Source: Acidobacteria bacterium RIFCSPLOWO2_12_FULL_66_21
GTDB lineage: Bacteria; Acidobacteriota; Vicinamibacteria; Vicinamibacterales; 2-12-FULL-66-21
Direction: 5' to 3'
Length of the DNA: 64,000 bases
NCBI GenBank assembly: GCA_001767455.1
Contig: MELC01000038.1
Coordinates: forward strand, 112,753-176,752
Under the pieces are notes generated by a model. The model saw only the letters and a list, made by a program, of their open reading frames with translations. It did no database searches and had not been told where the DNA came from. Position numbers and translations under genes: made by a program. Shown in pieces: positions 1-8,815 of this stretch (position 1 is the stretch's first letter; every line of letters starts with the position of its first letter).

Positions 1-432
1 CAGACGATGGAGGCGGTCGCCAGCCAGTCGATCGCACAGCCGCGTCTGCTCTCGGCGCTGACGGCCCTCTTCGGCGTGCTGGCGGGCGTGCTGGCGATGG
101 TGGGCGTCTACGGCGTCACGGCCTACAACGTGCGCCGGCAGCAGCGTGAGTTCGGGATCCGGCTCGCGCTCGGCGCGGCCCCCCGCGTCGTCCGGGCGCT
201 GGTCGTCGGACGCGGCCTGGTGCTCAGCGGGACCGGAATCGCGGCGGGCGCGGCGGGGGCGTGGATGCTCACGAGGGTCCTCGAGTCGATGCTCAACGAC
301 GTCAAGCCGACCGATGCGCGCGTGTTCATCGGCACGGCGATCGGCGTGTTCGTCGTCGCGCTCGCCGCCTCATATCTGCCGGCGCGCGCCGCCGGCCGCG
401 TCGATCCGATCGTCGTCCTGCGCGACTCGTGA
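1..432 (+). CDS. C-terminal part of an ADOP/MacB-like permease (cut by window edge)
   Basis: The reading frame is open from base 1, so this is the tail of a gene that starts outside the window. The 143 visible residues form the last FtsX-type block of an ADOP/MacB-like permease: a membrane segment near the start, the family signature REFGIRLALGA, two more membrane segments, and the typical ending LPARAAGRVDPIVVLRD. An internal ATG at base 7 is not a credible start. No ATP-binding partner is visible. Family membership is firm; the transported substrate is unknown, as for most orphan permeases of this group. Confidence 0.9.
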   Translation, partial: QTMEAVASQSIAQPRLLSALTALFGVLAGVLAMVGVYGVTAYNVRRQQREFGIRLALGAAPRVVRALVVGRGLVLSGTGIAAGAAGAWMLTRVLESMLNDVKPTDARVFIGTAIGVFVVALAASYLPARAAGRVDPIVVLRDS

Positions 433-439
433 CGCGCGG

Positions 440-1162
440 TCAGCGGCGTGCCTGCGCCGAGGCGCACGAGCCCCCGGCTTTCACCGACAGCACGCTGAGC
501 GGGTTCCGCCCGCGCGCGGAGAGTTCGTCCTCGACCCCGCGCGGAATCATGAGGAAGGTGCCTGCGCCGAGCGGCTGATCCCGGCTGCCGATCCGTGCGT
601 TGCCCGTGCCCGCGATCACATAGAGGAATCGATCGGCGTCGCCGGTCGCCGCTTCCTTCAACGGCTCCCGGACTTGTACGAGCGCCGCGGATCCGCCGGT
701 TGCGCACGCGAGCGCGGATGTCTTCGAGGCCGCGCGGCCGACGAAGTTCCGTTCGATGAACGTGGTGATATCGATGGTGACCGGATCGGCTTTGACCGGC
801 GGCGCGACAACGGGCGGCGGCGGCACCGGTTTGGGGGCCTCCGTGAGGACGATTGGAACGGCAATGGGCGCGCGGCCGCGCGCCGTGACCTCGCGCTCCA
901 GCGCGACATAGTCCGGGTGCTCGAACTTCAGGCGGTAGCTGCCCGCCGGAAGGCCCTCGAACACAATCCGGCCGCGTTCGGTGCGGGCCTGACGCGTCAC
1001 CGGCCCCTGGACGGTGACGAGCACGCCGCCGATCGGCGCGCCCGAGCCGTCCGTGACCGTAACGGCGAAGGTCGCGGTGCCGCCGCCGCGCCGCTGAGCT
1101 TGGACGTGAGTGGCCATGACGCCAACCGCGATGGCGATGAGGAGGATGCGCGTGATTCGCAT
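440..1162 (-). CDS. Secreted protein with carboxypeptidase-regulatory-like and cupin-like domains
   Basis: This 240-residue protein starts with a clear signal peptide (MRITRILLIAIAVGVMATHVQA). Residues about 30-110 form a beta-sandwich of the carboxypeptidase regulatory-like type (VTVTDGSGAPIGGVLVTV, then GLPAGSYRLKFEHPDY). A proline-rich linker (KPVPPPPVVAPP) leads to a C-terminal part resembling a cupin barrel: a glycine/proline-rich strand pattern with RFLYVIAGTGNARIG and LGAGTFLMIPRGVED. The classical cupin metal histidines are not obvious, so it may be a sensor or scaffold rather than an enzyme. It is convergent with the permease tail on the left and probably acts in the periplasm or outer envelope. 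Function is inferred from fold only. Confidence 0.75.
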   Translation of the reverse strand: MRITRILLIAIAVGVMATHVQAQRRGGGTATFAVTVTDGSGAPIGGVLVTVQGPVTRQARTERGRIVFEGLPAGSYRLKFEHPDYVALEREVTARGRAPIAVPIVLTEAPKPVPPPPVVAPPVKADPVTIDITTFIERNFVGRAASKTSALACATGGSAALVQVREPLKEAATGDADRFLYVIAGTGNARIGSRDQPLGAGTFLMIPRGVEDELSARGRNPLSVLSVKAGGSCASAQARR

Positions 1163-1199
1163 CCTCCATCTATGACGCTCGCCGCGACCGAGGTCAAGC

Positions 1200-1304
1200 T
1201 TATCTGAAGTAGCGGTACCACCCCAGAATGCACAGAATCGCGCCGACGATGGCCAGCAACGTCAGGACGCGCATGTTCAGGCGATCGGGTGTCTCGGATG
1301 CCAT
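1200..1304 (-). CDS. 34-residue single-pass membrane peptide
   Basis: A short gene lies in the gap between the cupin protein and the slipin. It encodes 34 residues: a polar start (MASETPDRLNMR), one hydrophobic helix (VLTLLAIVGAILCILGW) and a basic/aromatic end (YRYFR). A good ribosome binding site (GGAAGGA) precedes the ATG by about six bases, which is the main reason to believe it. It runs in the same direction as its neighbours. I do not recognise a family. The charge distribution suggests a single helix with a cytoplasmic arginine-containing end. Confidence 0.55.
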   Translation of the reverse strand: MASETPDRLNMRVLTLLAIVGAILCILGWYRYFR

Positions 1305-1376
1305 CTCAGTCCTTCCTTCGACAAGAACCCTTTTAGAACCCTTGGAACCTTAGAACCCTGGAACCGCAAGGACCTT

Positions 1377-2297
1377 CTATGTGCCCGTCCCACCCGTGAG
1401 CTTTTCCTGCCGCAACGCCGCCGCCCCCAACATGCCGCCCATGCCCATCGATTCGACGGCGCTGCTCGGGATCAGCATCAGCGCGCCTTTCTCCTTCAGC
1501 CCTTCGTACAACATGTTCATCGCGCGCAGATGGAGCGCGGTCGGGTTGTCGTGGTACGACCTGGCCGCTTCCTGGAACGACTGCGCGATCTCCGTCTCCG
1601 CCTGGCCGAGGATGATGCGCGCGCGTTTCTCGCGCGACGCCTGCGCCTCGCGCGACATGGCGTCCTGCAGCGCGACGGGAATGACGATGTCGCGCATCTC
1701 CACCGACGAGACGGTGACGCCCCACGGGTTCGACCGCTGGTCGATGAGCTGCTGGAGCTCGGCCTCGATCTGCTCGCGCCCGCGCAGCAGGTCGGCGAGC
1801 TCGGTCCGGCCGATGATGTCGCGCAGCGCGGTCTGCGCCGCCCAGCTCACCGCCGGGGCGTAGTCCTGCACCTCGAGCGCCGCCTTCTGCGCATCGTGGA
1901 CCATCCAGAAGAGCACGGCGTCGACATTGACCGGCACCGTGTCGCTCGTCAGCGTCTGCTCGGCGGCGAAGCTGGTGGTGATCGTGCGCTGGTCGATCCA
2001 CGACGACACGCGCTCGATGAAGGGAACGATCCAGAAGAGACCCGGACCGCGCAAGCCGACGAATCGCCCGAGTTTGAGCACGACCCCGCGTTCCCACTGC
2101 TGCGCGATCTGGGGGGCCTGCATCAGCACGAATCCGGCGACGATCAAGGCGATGAGCGGGACCGGGCTCTCCGTGGCGCGCGTCCCGAGCAGGCCGATGA
2201 CGACCGAGGCCAGCAGGATGAGGATCGCGACCACGTTGACGCGCCGGGCGCTTCCGGATCCGTCGTCCGCGCGCCGAGCGAATGAAAACGACACCAT
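1377..2297 (-). CDS. Slipin family (SPFH/band 7) membrane protein
   Basis: 306 residues with two N-terminal hydrophobic helices (about 22-40 and 46-62), then a band 7/SPFH domain: QWERGVVLKLGRFVGLRGPG, WIVPFIERVSSWIDQRT, the strand PVNVDAVLFWMVHDA, and the helical part DIIGRTELADLLRGR with NPWGVTVSSVEMRDIVIP. The C-terminal alpha-rich region (SREAQASREKRARIILGQAETE) is typical of stomatin/slipin oligomerisation. Slipins build membrane cages that organise microdomains and often control membrane proteases. The usual NfeD partner is not adjacent; instead a 53-residue protein ends 15 bases upstream. The GAGGAGG ribosome site just before the ATG supports the start. Confidence 0.93.
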   Translation of the reverse strand: MVSFSFARRADDGSGSARRVNVVAILILLASVVIGLLGTRATESPVPLIALIVAGFVLMQAPQIAQQWERGVVLKLGRFVGLRGPGLFWIVPFIERVSSWIDQRTITTSFAAEQTLTSDTVPVNVDAVLFWMVHDAQKAALEVQDYAPAVSWAAQTALRDIIGRTELADLLRGREQIEAELQQLIDQRSNPWGVTVSSVEMRDIVIPVALQDAMSREAQASREKRARIILGQAETEIAQSFQEAARSYHDNPTALHLRAMNMLYEGLKEKGALMLIPSSAVESMGMGGMLGAAALRQEKLTGGTGT

Positions 2298-2312
2298 CTG
2301 AGTCCTCCTCTT

Positions 2313-2474
2313 TCAGTGCTCGCGCGGCTGCGCCTGGCGGCGAGGGTCACCCAGCCCGGCGATCACATCGTCGACGGTCAACCCGGCGGCGTCGGCGTCC
2401 GCGAGCACCCTGGTAACGAACGCGCGGAGACGGCGGGCGTACTCCCGCGGCGGCTGCGCCTGCGCGACAAGCAT
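2313..2474 (-). CDS. Small protein upstream of slipin, unknown
   Basis: A 53-residue reading frame sits immediately upstream of the slipin gene and in the same direction; its stop is 15 bases before the slipin ATG. The product is soluble-looking: an alanine/glutamine/proline start, a basic helix (EYARRLRAFVTRVLADADAAG) and a short acidic turn (LTVDDVIAGLGDPRR). The amphipathic helix followed by a turn and second helix could be a small DNA- or protein-binding fold. No strong ribosome site is visible, so a start at a TTG further upstream is possible. I do not recognise a family; evidence is the codon pattern and the tight spacing to slipin. Confidence 0.5.
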   Translation of the reverse strand: MLVAQAQPPREYARRLRAFVTRVLADADAAGLTVDDVIAGLGDPRRQAQPREH

Positions 2475-2589
2475 GTCAAGACACAAAACGAACTGGAAGT
2501 GAGTTGTGAATTATCGCCAACCGGGCCCGAGCCGTCCGGCCGGACGGCCAGGCGCGTTGCCAGTCAACTCACCATTCACAACTCATGAT

Positions 2590-3171
2590 TCACGATTCCT
2601 TTCTGACATCGACGCTGAGCCTGATCTCGCCGCGGCACGGAGCGGCGGCGGCGGCGTGCAGCTCGTACGTGCCGGCTTTGGGGTAGGTGTGGGTGGTTTT
2701 CAGGGGGAGCGTGCCTTCAAGAGTCTGGCGAGTGCCGTCGCCGAAATCCAGGGCGACGCTGCAGGAGCCGCGTCCCTCGACGGTGGCGATGATCTCGAGC
2801 GCGTCGGTGGCCGGGCCAGGTTCGATGGAGACGCGCCAGATGCCGCGTGCGATCGCGCGGACGTCGATGCGTGCGCGCGCGACACCCTCGCACGGGGCCT
2901 CCGGGGTGGCGACCACGAGGTACTCGTTGTCCGCCGCATACGCGTGCCGCATGCGATCCGGCAGGGTTGCCGTGCGGCGCTCGCTCTTCCCATCGCCATA
3001 GTCGATCGTGTAGGTGCAATCGCCGGAGCCGAGCAGCGTGATGTCGATACCGCCGCCCTGGTTCTCCGGGGCCGGACTGAACTCGATGCGCGTGATGCGC
3101 GGGGGCGTCTGCGCCGAGGCGATTGCGATGAAGACGGCGACGCAGAATGACGAGATGGCGGCGCGGCGCAT
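2590..3171 (-). CDS. Secreted protein with two PKD-like beta-sandwich repeats
   Basis: 193 residues beginning with a signal peptide (MRRAAISSFCVAVFIAIASAQ). Two similar modules follow. The first carries CTYTIDYGDGKSERRTATL and ends RMRHAYAADNEYLVVATP; the second carries CSVALDFGDGTRQTLEGTL and ends KTTHTYPKAGTYELHA. The Y/F-GDG core and the H-x-Y strand are the hallmark of PKD domains, which mediate protein-protein or sugar contacts outside the cell. The start is set by AGGAGG a few bases before the ATG; longer open frame upstream is non-coding. The start faces the MATE gene across a 246-base gap. Role unknown. Confidence 0.8.
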   Translation of the reverse strand: MRRAAISSFCVAVFIAIASAQTPPRITRIEFSPAPENQGGGIDITLLGSGDCTYTIDYGDGKSERRTATLPDRMRHAYAADNEYLVVATPEAPCEGVARARIDVRAIARGIWRVSIEPGPATDALEIIATVEGRGSCSVALDFGDGTRQTLEGTLPLKTTHTYPKAGTYELHAAAAAPCRGEIRLSVDVRKES

Positions 3172-3417
3172 GGCTGACCTCCTGCTGCTGAGACGGACGG
3201 CTCCTCTCCAGTGGTGCGACTCTCGTGCCATAGTTGCCAACCGCGCCCGTATTCGGTAACATTCGCACCTGAGCTTTTCATGCGAACCCGAATTACGACG
3301 CCCGCCGGGTCCCCGCTGCCGACGCTGATGCGCAGCCGCTAAGGCGAGCCGCGCGTTCACTCGTTCATCCACCCAACAACGGGAACCCCGAAATTCAAAC
3401 CGGCTGCACGGCCGCTG

Positions 3418-4887
3418 ATGGCGCCGCCGTGGGCCATTTCCGGTGTCGTCATGTCGATGTTCGCTGATGAAAACGCGCTCGCTCCCCCGCCTCCCGCCGG
3501 CGATCGACCCGTCTGGAAGACCCTTGCCGAAGCGATCCGCGGTTCGCGGATCGACTACACGACCGCGCCCGTTGGGCGCGCTGTCTTGATGCTGGCCGTG
3601 CCGATGGTCATGGAAATGGCGATGGAGTCCATCTTCGCCGTCGCGGACGTCTTCTGGGTCGCTCACCTGGGGGCGGACGCCGTGGCGACGGTCGGCCTGA
3701 CCGAGTCGCTGATGACCCTGATCTACACAGCCGCGATGGGCCTCTCGATTGGCGCCACCGCGGTGGTCGCCCGCCGCTCCGGCGAGCGCGATCGCGAGGG
3801 TGCCGCCCGCGCGGCCGGCCAGTCCATTCTGCTGGGCCTCGGCGTCGCGCTGGCGATCGCCGCCGTGGCCGCGCCGCAGTCGGCGCGTCTGCTCCGCATG
3901 ATGGGTGCGTCCGACCAGGTGATCGCAACCGGAAGCGGCTTCACAATGACGATGCTCGGCGGCAACGTTACGGTGCTCCTGCTGTTCATGATGAACGCGG
4001 TCTTCCGCGGATCGGGCGACGCGTCGATGGCGATGCGCGTGCTCGTGCTCGGCAACGCGCTGAACATCGTGCTCGGCCCCTGCTTCATCTTCGGTATCGG
4101 CCCGTTCCCGCGCCTCGGCGTCACGGGCGCCGCGGTGGCGACGAACCTCGGCCGCGGCACCGCCGTGCTGTTCCAGGTGTGGGTGCTCGCGCGCGGCGAC
4201 CGGCGTGTGCACCTGGGGCTCCGCCACCTGCGGCTCGACGTGCCAATCATGCGTACCGCCCTGCGGCTGTCGGGATCCGGCACGGTCCAGATCCTGATCG
4301 GGACCGCCAGCTACGTCGGTCTCATCAGGATCCTCTCGACCTTCGGCAGCAACGCGCTGGCTGGCTACACGATCGGCATGCGCGTCATCATCTTCGGGCT
4401 GCTGCCGGCGTTCGGGATGAGCAACGCGGCCGCGACGATGGTCGGCCAGAACCTCGGGGCCAGGAAGCCCGAGCGCGCCGAGCAGGCGGTGTGGACCGCG
4501 GCGTTCTACAACATGGTGTTTCTCGGCGTGCTGGGTCTGCTGTTCTTCGCGGGCGCGCGGCCGATCGCCGCCGTCTTCACCAGCGACACCGCGGTCCAGC
4601 CCTTCGCGGTCGGCTGCCTGCGCACCGTCAGCCTGGGGTTCGTGTTCTATGCGTACGGGATGGTCCTGACGCAGGCGTTCAACGGGGCGGGAGATACCTG
4701 GACGCCAACGCTGATCAACCTCGGCGTGTTCTGGCTCTGGGAGATTCCGCTCGCCTGGTGGCTCTCGTCGCGGGCGGGGCTCGGTGCGCGCGGGGTGTTC
4801 ATCGCGCTCACGGTGTCCTATTCGACGCTGGCGGTCGTCAGCGCCGTGCTGTTCCGCCGCGGAGCGTGGAAGAAAGCGAAGGTGTAA
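3418..4887 (+). CDS. MATE family multidrug/toxin exporter
   Basis: 489 residues with about twelve hydrophobic helices arranged as two similar halves. Recognisable MATE elements are MLAVPMVMEMAMESIFAVAD and VATVGLTESLM in the first half, NAVFRGSGDASMAM after helix six, and GYTIGMRVIIFGLLPAFG, AAATMVGQNLGARKPERA and QAFNGAGDTWTPTLIN in the second half. MATE proteins use a Na+ or H+ gradient to expel cationic drugs and metabolites. The extra 45-50 N-terminal residues are hydrophilic; an internal ATG (MSMFADENA, residue 12) could be the true start. The gene stands alone, divergent from the PKD protein. Substrate cannot be predicted. Confidence 0.95.
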   Translation: MAPPWAISGVVMSMFADENALAPPPPAGDRPVWKTLAEAIRGSRIDYTTAPVGRAVLMLAVPMVMEMAMESIFAVADVFWVAHLGADAVATVGLTESLMTLIYTAAMGLSIGATAVVARRSGERDREGAARAAGQSILLGLGVALAIAAVAAPQSARLLRMMGASDQVIATGSGFTMTMLGGNVTVLLLFMMNAVFRGSGDASMAMRVLVLGNALNIVLGPCFIFGIGPFPRLGVTGAAVATNLGRGTAVLFQVWVLARGDRRVHLGLRHLRLDVPIMRTALRLSGSGTVQILIGTASYVGLIRILSTFGSNALAGYTIGMRVIIFGLLPAFGMSNAAATMVGQNLGARKPERAEQAVWTAAFYNMVFLGVLGLLFFAGARPIAAVFTSDTAVQPFAVGCLRTVSLGFVFYAYGMVLTQAFNGAGDTWTPTLINLGVFWLWEIPLAWWLSSRAGLGARGVFIALTVSYSTLAVVSAVLFRRGAWKKAKV

Positions 4888-5051
4888 GGAAAATGTCCGG
4901 CCCCGGACTACCTGTCATGGAGGACGAGGCCGGGCATGATTCACGTCCAGGAGTTACGGACCAGTCATTCATCATCCGCGCGCGTGCCGGTCAACCCGCG
5001 ACGCTCCTGCACGCGCTGGCGCTCGCGGTCGTGACGCTGGTGTTGACCCGC

Positions 5052-5146
5052 CGCCCGCCGGGGTCTGACCCCGATTGAACGCCGGGGTCGCCCGCCGGGG
5101 TCTGACCCCGATTGTCTGGCGTACGGGGACGTTTGGGGTCAGACCC
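5052..5146 (+). repeat. Cluster of GGGGTCTGACCCC palindromic repeats
   Basis: Two identical 26-base copies (5052-5077 and 5089-5114) contain the near-perfect palindrome GGGGTCTGACCCC, and a third core in the opposite sense (GGGGTCAGACCC) lies at 5135-5146. They occupy the gap between the MATE gene and the sigma factor. A 61-codon reading frame (4893-5078) crosses the first copies but has no recognisable content. The arrangement resembles REP-type elements. Confidence 0.75.
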
Positions 5147-5167
5147 TATGTAACCTGCTGCTGATTA

Positions 5168-5704
5168 ATGGCTTACGAGGACGACTTCAGGCGGGTGCTG
5201 GAGACCCACGGCCGCTCGCTGGCGCGGCTGGCCGCCTGCTACGCCCGCGATCGCGCCGACGGCGACGACCGCTTTCAAGAGATCGCCATCGCGATCTGGC
5301 GGGCGATGCCGTCGTTCCGCCGCGAGTGTTCCGAGCGCACGTTCCCGTTCCGCATCGCCCACAATCGCGGCCTGTCCCACCTCGCGCGGCACCGTCTCGC
5401 CACGAGCGACGTCGAGGAAGAGTCCAACCTGCCCGACGCGAAGCCGGACCCCGAACAGGCACTCTCGAACGAACAACAGGGACAGCGGCTCGAAAGCGCC
5501 GTGCAGCGTCTGCCCGTCGGACGACGGCAGGTCGTCACGCTGGCGCTCGAGGGGATGAGTTACGCGAAGATTGCCGAAGTGATCGTCTGGGCTGTTACCG
5601 CCGTACTCGCGGTGGTTGCGGTGTGGCGCCGGCGAACGCTGGCGCGCGAGCTGCACAACCTCGTGCGCCTGCGCGATCACCCCGCGGACGCAGAGCCGCG
5701 TTAA
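5168..5704 (+). CDS. ECF sigma factor whose sigma-4 helix-turn-helix is replaced by a membrane tail
   Basis: 178 residues. The first 135 or so are a normal ECF sigma factor: region 2 with DDRFQEIAIAIWRAMPSFR and RTFPFRIAHNRGLSHLARHR, an acidic linker, and the start of region 4 (VQRLPVGRRQVVTLALEGMS, YAKIAEV). Exactly where the DNA-recognition helix should follow, the sequence switches to a hydrophobic stretch (IVWAVTAVLAVVAVW) and a basic amphipathic end (RRRTLARELHNLVRLRD). That tail resembles the end of the membrane protein encoded next to the intact sigma factor near 54.0-54.7 kb (WVALIVFAVSIV then RAYERLLRELDDIE). The likely cause is an in-frame deletion fusing the two genes. It is probably unable to bind the -35 element. 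Confidence 0.8.
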   Translation: MAYEDDFRRVLETHGRSLARLAACYARDRADGDDRFQEIAIAIWRAMPSFRRECSERTFPFRIAHNRGLSHLARHRLATSDVEEESNLPDAKPDPEQALSNEQQGQRLESAVQRLPVGRRQVVTLALEGMSYAKIAEVIVWAVTAVLAVVAVWRRRTLARELHNLVRLRDHPADAEPR

Positions 5705-5746
5705 CACATCGGTCTGCCGGGCGTCCTCATCACCAAGGAGGCCCGA

Positions 5747-6397
5747 ATGACCCGACACAGACTCACCTCAGCATTCGTTCTCGCCGCACTCACCATCGCC
5801 GTTCCGGCGCTCGCCGGCCCGCCACTGCTCTGCCACCCGTACGAGATCGGCGCCGCGCGCTCGCTGCCCTGGAGCAGCGGCGCGGGATGGAACCAGCCGA
5901 GCGCTGACTACAACCTGAAGAACCTCGTCGCCGACACCGAGGCGCTGCTGACGCCGCCCACGCCCGTCATCGTCCGCATGGAGACGCTGCGGCGCGCCGC
6001 GATTTATGCCAGCGCCGACGCGCAGGTTGCCAGCCACCTGATCAACCGCCTGCTGGCACGCGCGGACATGACCGGAAAGAAAGGCCAGGCCGACGCGCTG
6101 GCGCTGCTCGATGCGGCGTACCTCGCCGAGGCGTTCCACGAGATCACGATGCTGACCAAGACGCCGCCCTTCTCCGAGCGGATTGCGGGAGTGCGCGCGG
6201 CGCGCGGCTCGACTGACGGCCGCGCGCTCATCACGAAGAGTCTGGCCGCACGGCCGGACGATCCGGCCCTGCATTTCGCAGCCGCGCTCATCATGGCGGA
6301 CAACAACCGCGCCGCCTACGAGGCGCACGCCGCGAAGGCCCGCGCGGGTGCGGCGAAGGACCCGCTCCTCGCGAGGAATCTCGATCACGTCTCCTGA
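5747..6397 (+). CDS. Secreted protein of unknown function with helical (TPR-like) body
   Basis: 216 residues preceded by an excellent ribosome site (AAGGAGG, six bases before ATG). A signal peptide (MTRHRLTSAFVLAALTIAVPALA) ends at a plausible AXA cleavage site. The mature part opens with PPLLCHPYEIGAARSLPW and is then mainly helical: METLRRAAIYASADAQVASH, ALALLDAAYLAEAFHEI and ARPDDPALHFAAALIMAD, spaced like tetratricopeptide-type repeats. Two cysteines are absent apart from one near the mature N terminus. It lies 42 bases after the truncated sigma factor, so it may once have been part of that sigma factor's regulon or operon. No family is recognised. Confidence 0.75.
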   Translation: MTRHRLTSAFVLAALTIAVPALAGPPLLCHPYEIGAARSLPWSSGAGWNQPSADYNLKNLVADTEALLTPPTPVIVRMETLRRAAIYASADAQVASHLINRLLARADMTGKKGQADALALLDAAYLAEAFHEITMLTKTPPFSERIAGVRAARGSTDGRALITKSLAARPDDPALHFAAALIMADNNRAAYEAHAAKARAGAAKDPLLARNLDHVS

Positions 6398-8815
6398 TCA
6401 TTCCTGGCGGAGCGCCGCCATCGGATCCAGACTGGCTGCCCGGCGCGCGGGCAGCCAGCACGCCGCCGCCGCGACCGCGAGCAGCAAAGCCGGCACGCCG
6501 GCGAAGACAGCCAGATCGATCGACTGGACGGCTGCGACGTCGAGCGCGATCGCGAACGCGAGCGTCCAGCCCACGAGTGCGCCCGTGGCAATGACCCGCA
6601 GGTGCTCTCCGACGAATCGGGCAACGAGTTGTCCAGACGTGCCTCCCAGCGCCAGCCGCACGCCGATCTCCTTCGTCCTGAGCGACACCGAATAGGCGAC
6701 GACGGCATAGATGCCGATGGCGGCGAGCACGAGCAGCAGCGGACCGAGCACGGCGAACATACGCGCCGGGATGCGGCGGAAGATCAGGTTCGTCTCGACG
6801 TGATCGGCAAGCGTCCGCACGTTGAAGACCGGCAGGTCAGGTTCGATCTCGCGCACGCCACGGCGAACCTCGTTCGCGAGCTCCCCAGCCGTGCCGCGGC
6901 GCGCGCGCACGTGGATCTCCCCCGCCGCGGAAGGCACATCCCGATACGACAGGTAGATGATCGGGGTCGGCGGCTCGCCGAATGCGTTGTAGGTCGAGTC
7001 CCTCGCGACGCCCGCGATCGAGAACTCCCGTCCGCGCACCTGCAATCGGCGTCCGATCGGCTCGAGTGCGCCGAGATACCTGCGCACGAACTCCTCGTTG
7101 ACGATCGCCTGGGGCCGCGCCGATGGATCGTCGAGCGCCACGAAATCCGCCCCTGCGCGCAGCGGGATGTGCATCGTGCGAAAGTAGCCCGGCGTCACGG
7201 TGTTGGTCAGCGCGCGGTCCTCCTCGTTATCGGAGCGCCGGTGGCCGTCCACGGTGAACGGCCGCGAGGGCAATCCGTGAATGTCGAGCGGGACGGAGGT
7301 CGCGATCGCCGCGTCTTCCACGTCGGCCAGTTCGCGGAGTCGATCCAGCACCTGTCGCGGGAACGCCCGCGTGAACTCCCGTGTCGCATTCCGCCCGGTC
7401 AAGTCGTACGCCGCGAGCAGGACGCCCTCGCGCCGGAATCCCGTGTCGAGGTCGCGGGCGTCCATGACGCTGCGGAAGAACAGGCCCGCGACGATGAGGA
7501 CGACGAGAGCAAGCCCCGCCTGCACACCCATCAGGATGTCGCGCATCCGGCTGCGCTGCGGACCGCCGGTGTCGGTCCGAAGGGCCGCCTGTGGGTCGAG
7601 GCGGGCAAGATGCGCGGCGGGCGCGGCGCCGAAGATCACGCCGCACAGCAGGCCGAGCGCCATGGCAAACACCAGCGCGCCGCCGTCCACGTGCGTGTCG
7701 AACCGCAGCGGCAATCCGCTCAACGGAAGCACGAGGAGCGCCTGCGTCCCCCACGCCGCGATCCCGGCCCCGAGCGCCGCGCCGGCGATTCCGAGAACGA
7801 CGTTCTCGGCCAGCAGGAGGCGGGCGATGTCGCGCGGCGTGGCCCCGAGCGCGAGGCGTACGCCAATCTCTCTCCGGCGCGCGCTCGCCCGCGCGAGCAT
7901 CAGGTTCGCGGTGTTTCCGCAGACGGCCAGCAGCAGGAGCAGCATGATGGCCTGCAGGAAGGTCAGCGCCGCGGTCAGCAGCCGCTGCGGCCCACGCGGA
8001 GACTTCCAGAACGGGAGCACCTCGGCGGTGAATCCTCCGTTGCTCGGCGGATAGGCCGACGCCAGGCCGCGCATGGCCGCGTCGAGCTCGCTTTGGGCCT
8101 GCGGCCGGGACGTCCCGTCCGCCAGCGCGCCAATGATCTGATAGCCGCGGAAACCCCGGTCCCGCAATTCCCCCGACCCTCCGATGACAACCGGCGCGAG
8201 TGTCGCCGGGAGGTAAATGTCAAAACTGAGCCCGGAGACGGTACCGAGGAACGCCTTCGGGGTGACGCCGACGATGGCGATCCGGGTGCCGTTGAGACGC
8301 ACCGTTCTGCCGAGCGCGTCCGGTGTGCCGCCGAACCGCCTCTGCCACAGCGTGTACGAGATGACGCCAACGGGCTCGCCTCCCGGCCGCGCCGCTTCCT
8401 CGGGCGCCAGAAAGCGGCCGAGTGCCGGCTTCAGCCCGAGTGCGGAGAAGTAGTTTCCTGAAACGAGCAGCCCATAGGTGCGCTCGACCTGGCCGGCGTC
8501 GCCGACGTACAGCGGCACCATCCGGAACGCGACAAGATCGGGGATCGAGCGGAGCCGCTCGCGCAGATCCTCGTATTCGGGCCACGAGGCGCTCGTGTAC
8601 ATGCCCGCGTCGTTCCGAACTTCCACGCCGTAGAACCCGCCTCCGTTGGGTACTCCACCGAGCGGCTTCAGGACGCGCGCTTCGATCCACGAGAAGACGA
8701 CGGTGTTGACGCCCACGCCGGCCCCAATCGAGAGCACCACGACCGTTGCGACCGTCGGCATGCGACCGATGGTCCGGATCGCCTGGCGCAGGTCGCGAAA
8801 CGCACGCGCCACCAT
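6398..8815 (-). CDS. ADOP family permease, short form without prefix domain
   Basis: 805 residues. The protein has the duplicated plan: membrane helix 1 (VATVVVLSIGAGVGVNTVVF), a large MacB-type periplasmic domain, three helices with the signature RREIGVRLALGATPRDIARL, then a second periplasmic domain and a final helix trio with RTKEIGVRLALGGTSGQLVA and the ending LPARRAASLDPMAALRQ. It lacks the cytoplasmic prefix that accompanies PadR-linked members. The ATG is chosen at 8815 because it shares one base with the stop of the small upstream gene (TGATG), implying coupled translation. A longer frame to 8860 is open but overlaps that gene. No ATPase is adjacent. Confidence 0.93.
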   Translation of the reverse strand: MVARAFRDLRQAIRTIGRMPTVATVVVLSIGAGVGVNTVVFSWIEARVLKPLGGVPNGGGFYGVEVRNDAGMYTSASWPEYEDLRERLRSIPDLVAFRMVPLYVGDAGQVERTYGLLVSGNYFSALGLKPALGRFLAPEEAARPGGEPVGVISYTLWQRRFGGTPDALGRTVRLNGTRIAIVGVTPKAFLGTVSGLSFDIYLPATLAPVVIGGSGELRDRGFRGYQIIGALADGTSRPQAQSELDAAMRGLASAYPPSNGGFTAEVLPFWKSPRGPQRLLTAALTFLQAIMLLLLLAVCGNTANLMLARASARRREIGVRLALGATPRDIARLLLAENVVLGIAGAALGAGIAAWGTQALLVLPLSGLPLRFDTHVDGGALVFAMALGLLCGVIFGAAPAAHLARLDPQAALRTDTGGPQRSRMRDILMGVQAGLALVVLIVAGLFFRSVMDARDLDTGFRREGVLLAAYDLTGRNATREFTRAFPRQVLDRLRELADVEDAAIATSVPLDIHGLPSRPFTVDGHRRSDNEEDRALTNTVTPGYFRTMHIPLRAGADFVALDDPSARPQAIVNEEFVRRYLGALEPIGRRLQVRGREFSIAGVARDSTYNAFGEPPTPIIYLSYRDVPSAAGEIHVRARRGTAGELANEVRRGVREIEPDLPVFNVRTLADHVETNLIFRRIPARMFAVLGPLLLVLAAIGIYAVVAYSVSLRTKEIGVRLALGGTSGQLVARFVGEHLRVIATGALVGWTLAFAIALDVAAVQSIDLAVFAGVPALLLAVAAAACWLPARRAASLDPMAALRQE

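Noticed and set aside
2590-4227. 545-codon minus-strand frame spanning the PKD gene and the MATE gene
   Set aside because: Only the last 193 codons (from 3171, with AGGAGG) look like protein; the rest is antisense to the MATE gene.
4893-5078. 61-residue reading frame after the MATE gene
   Set aside because: Its second half is made of palindromic repeat DNA and the first half has no recognisable pattern, despite an AAGGA before the ATG.
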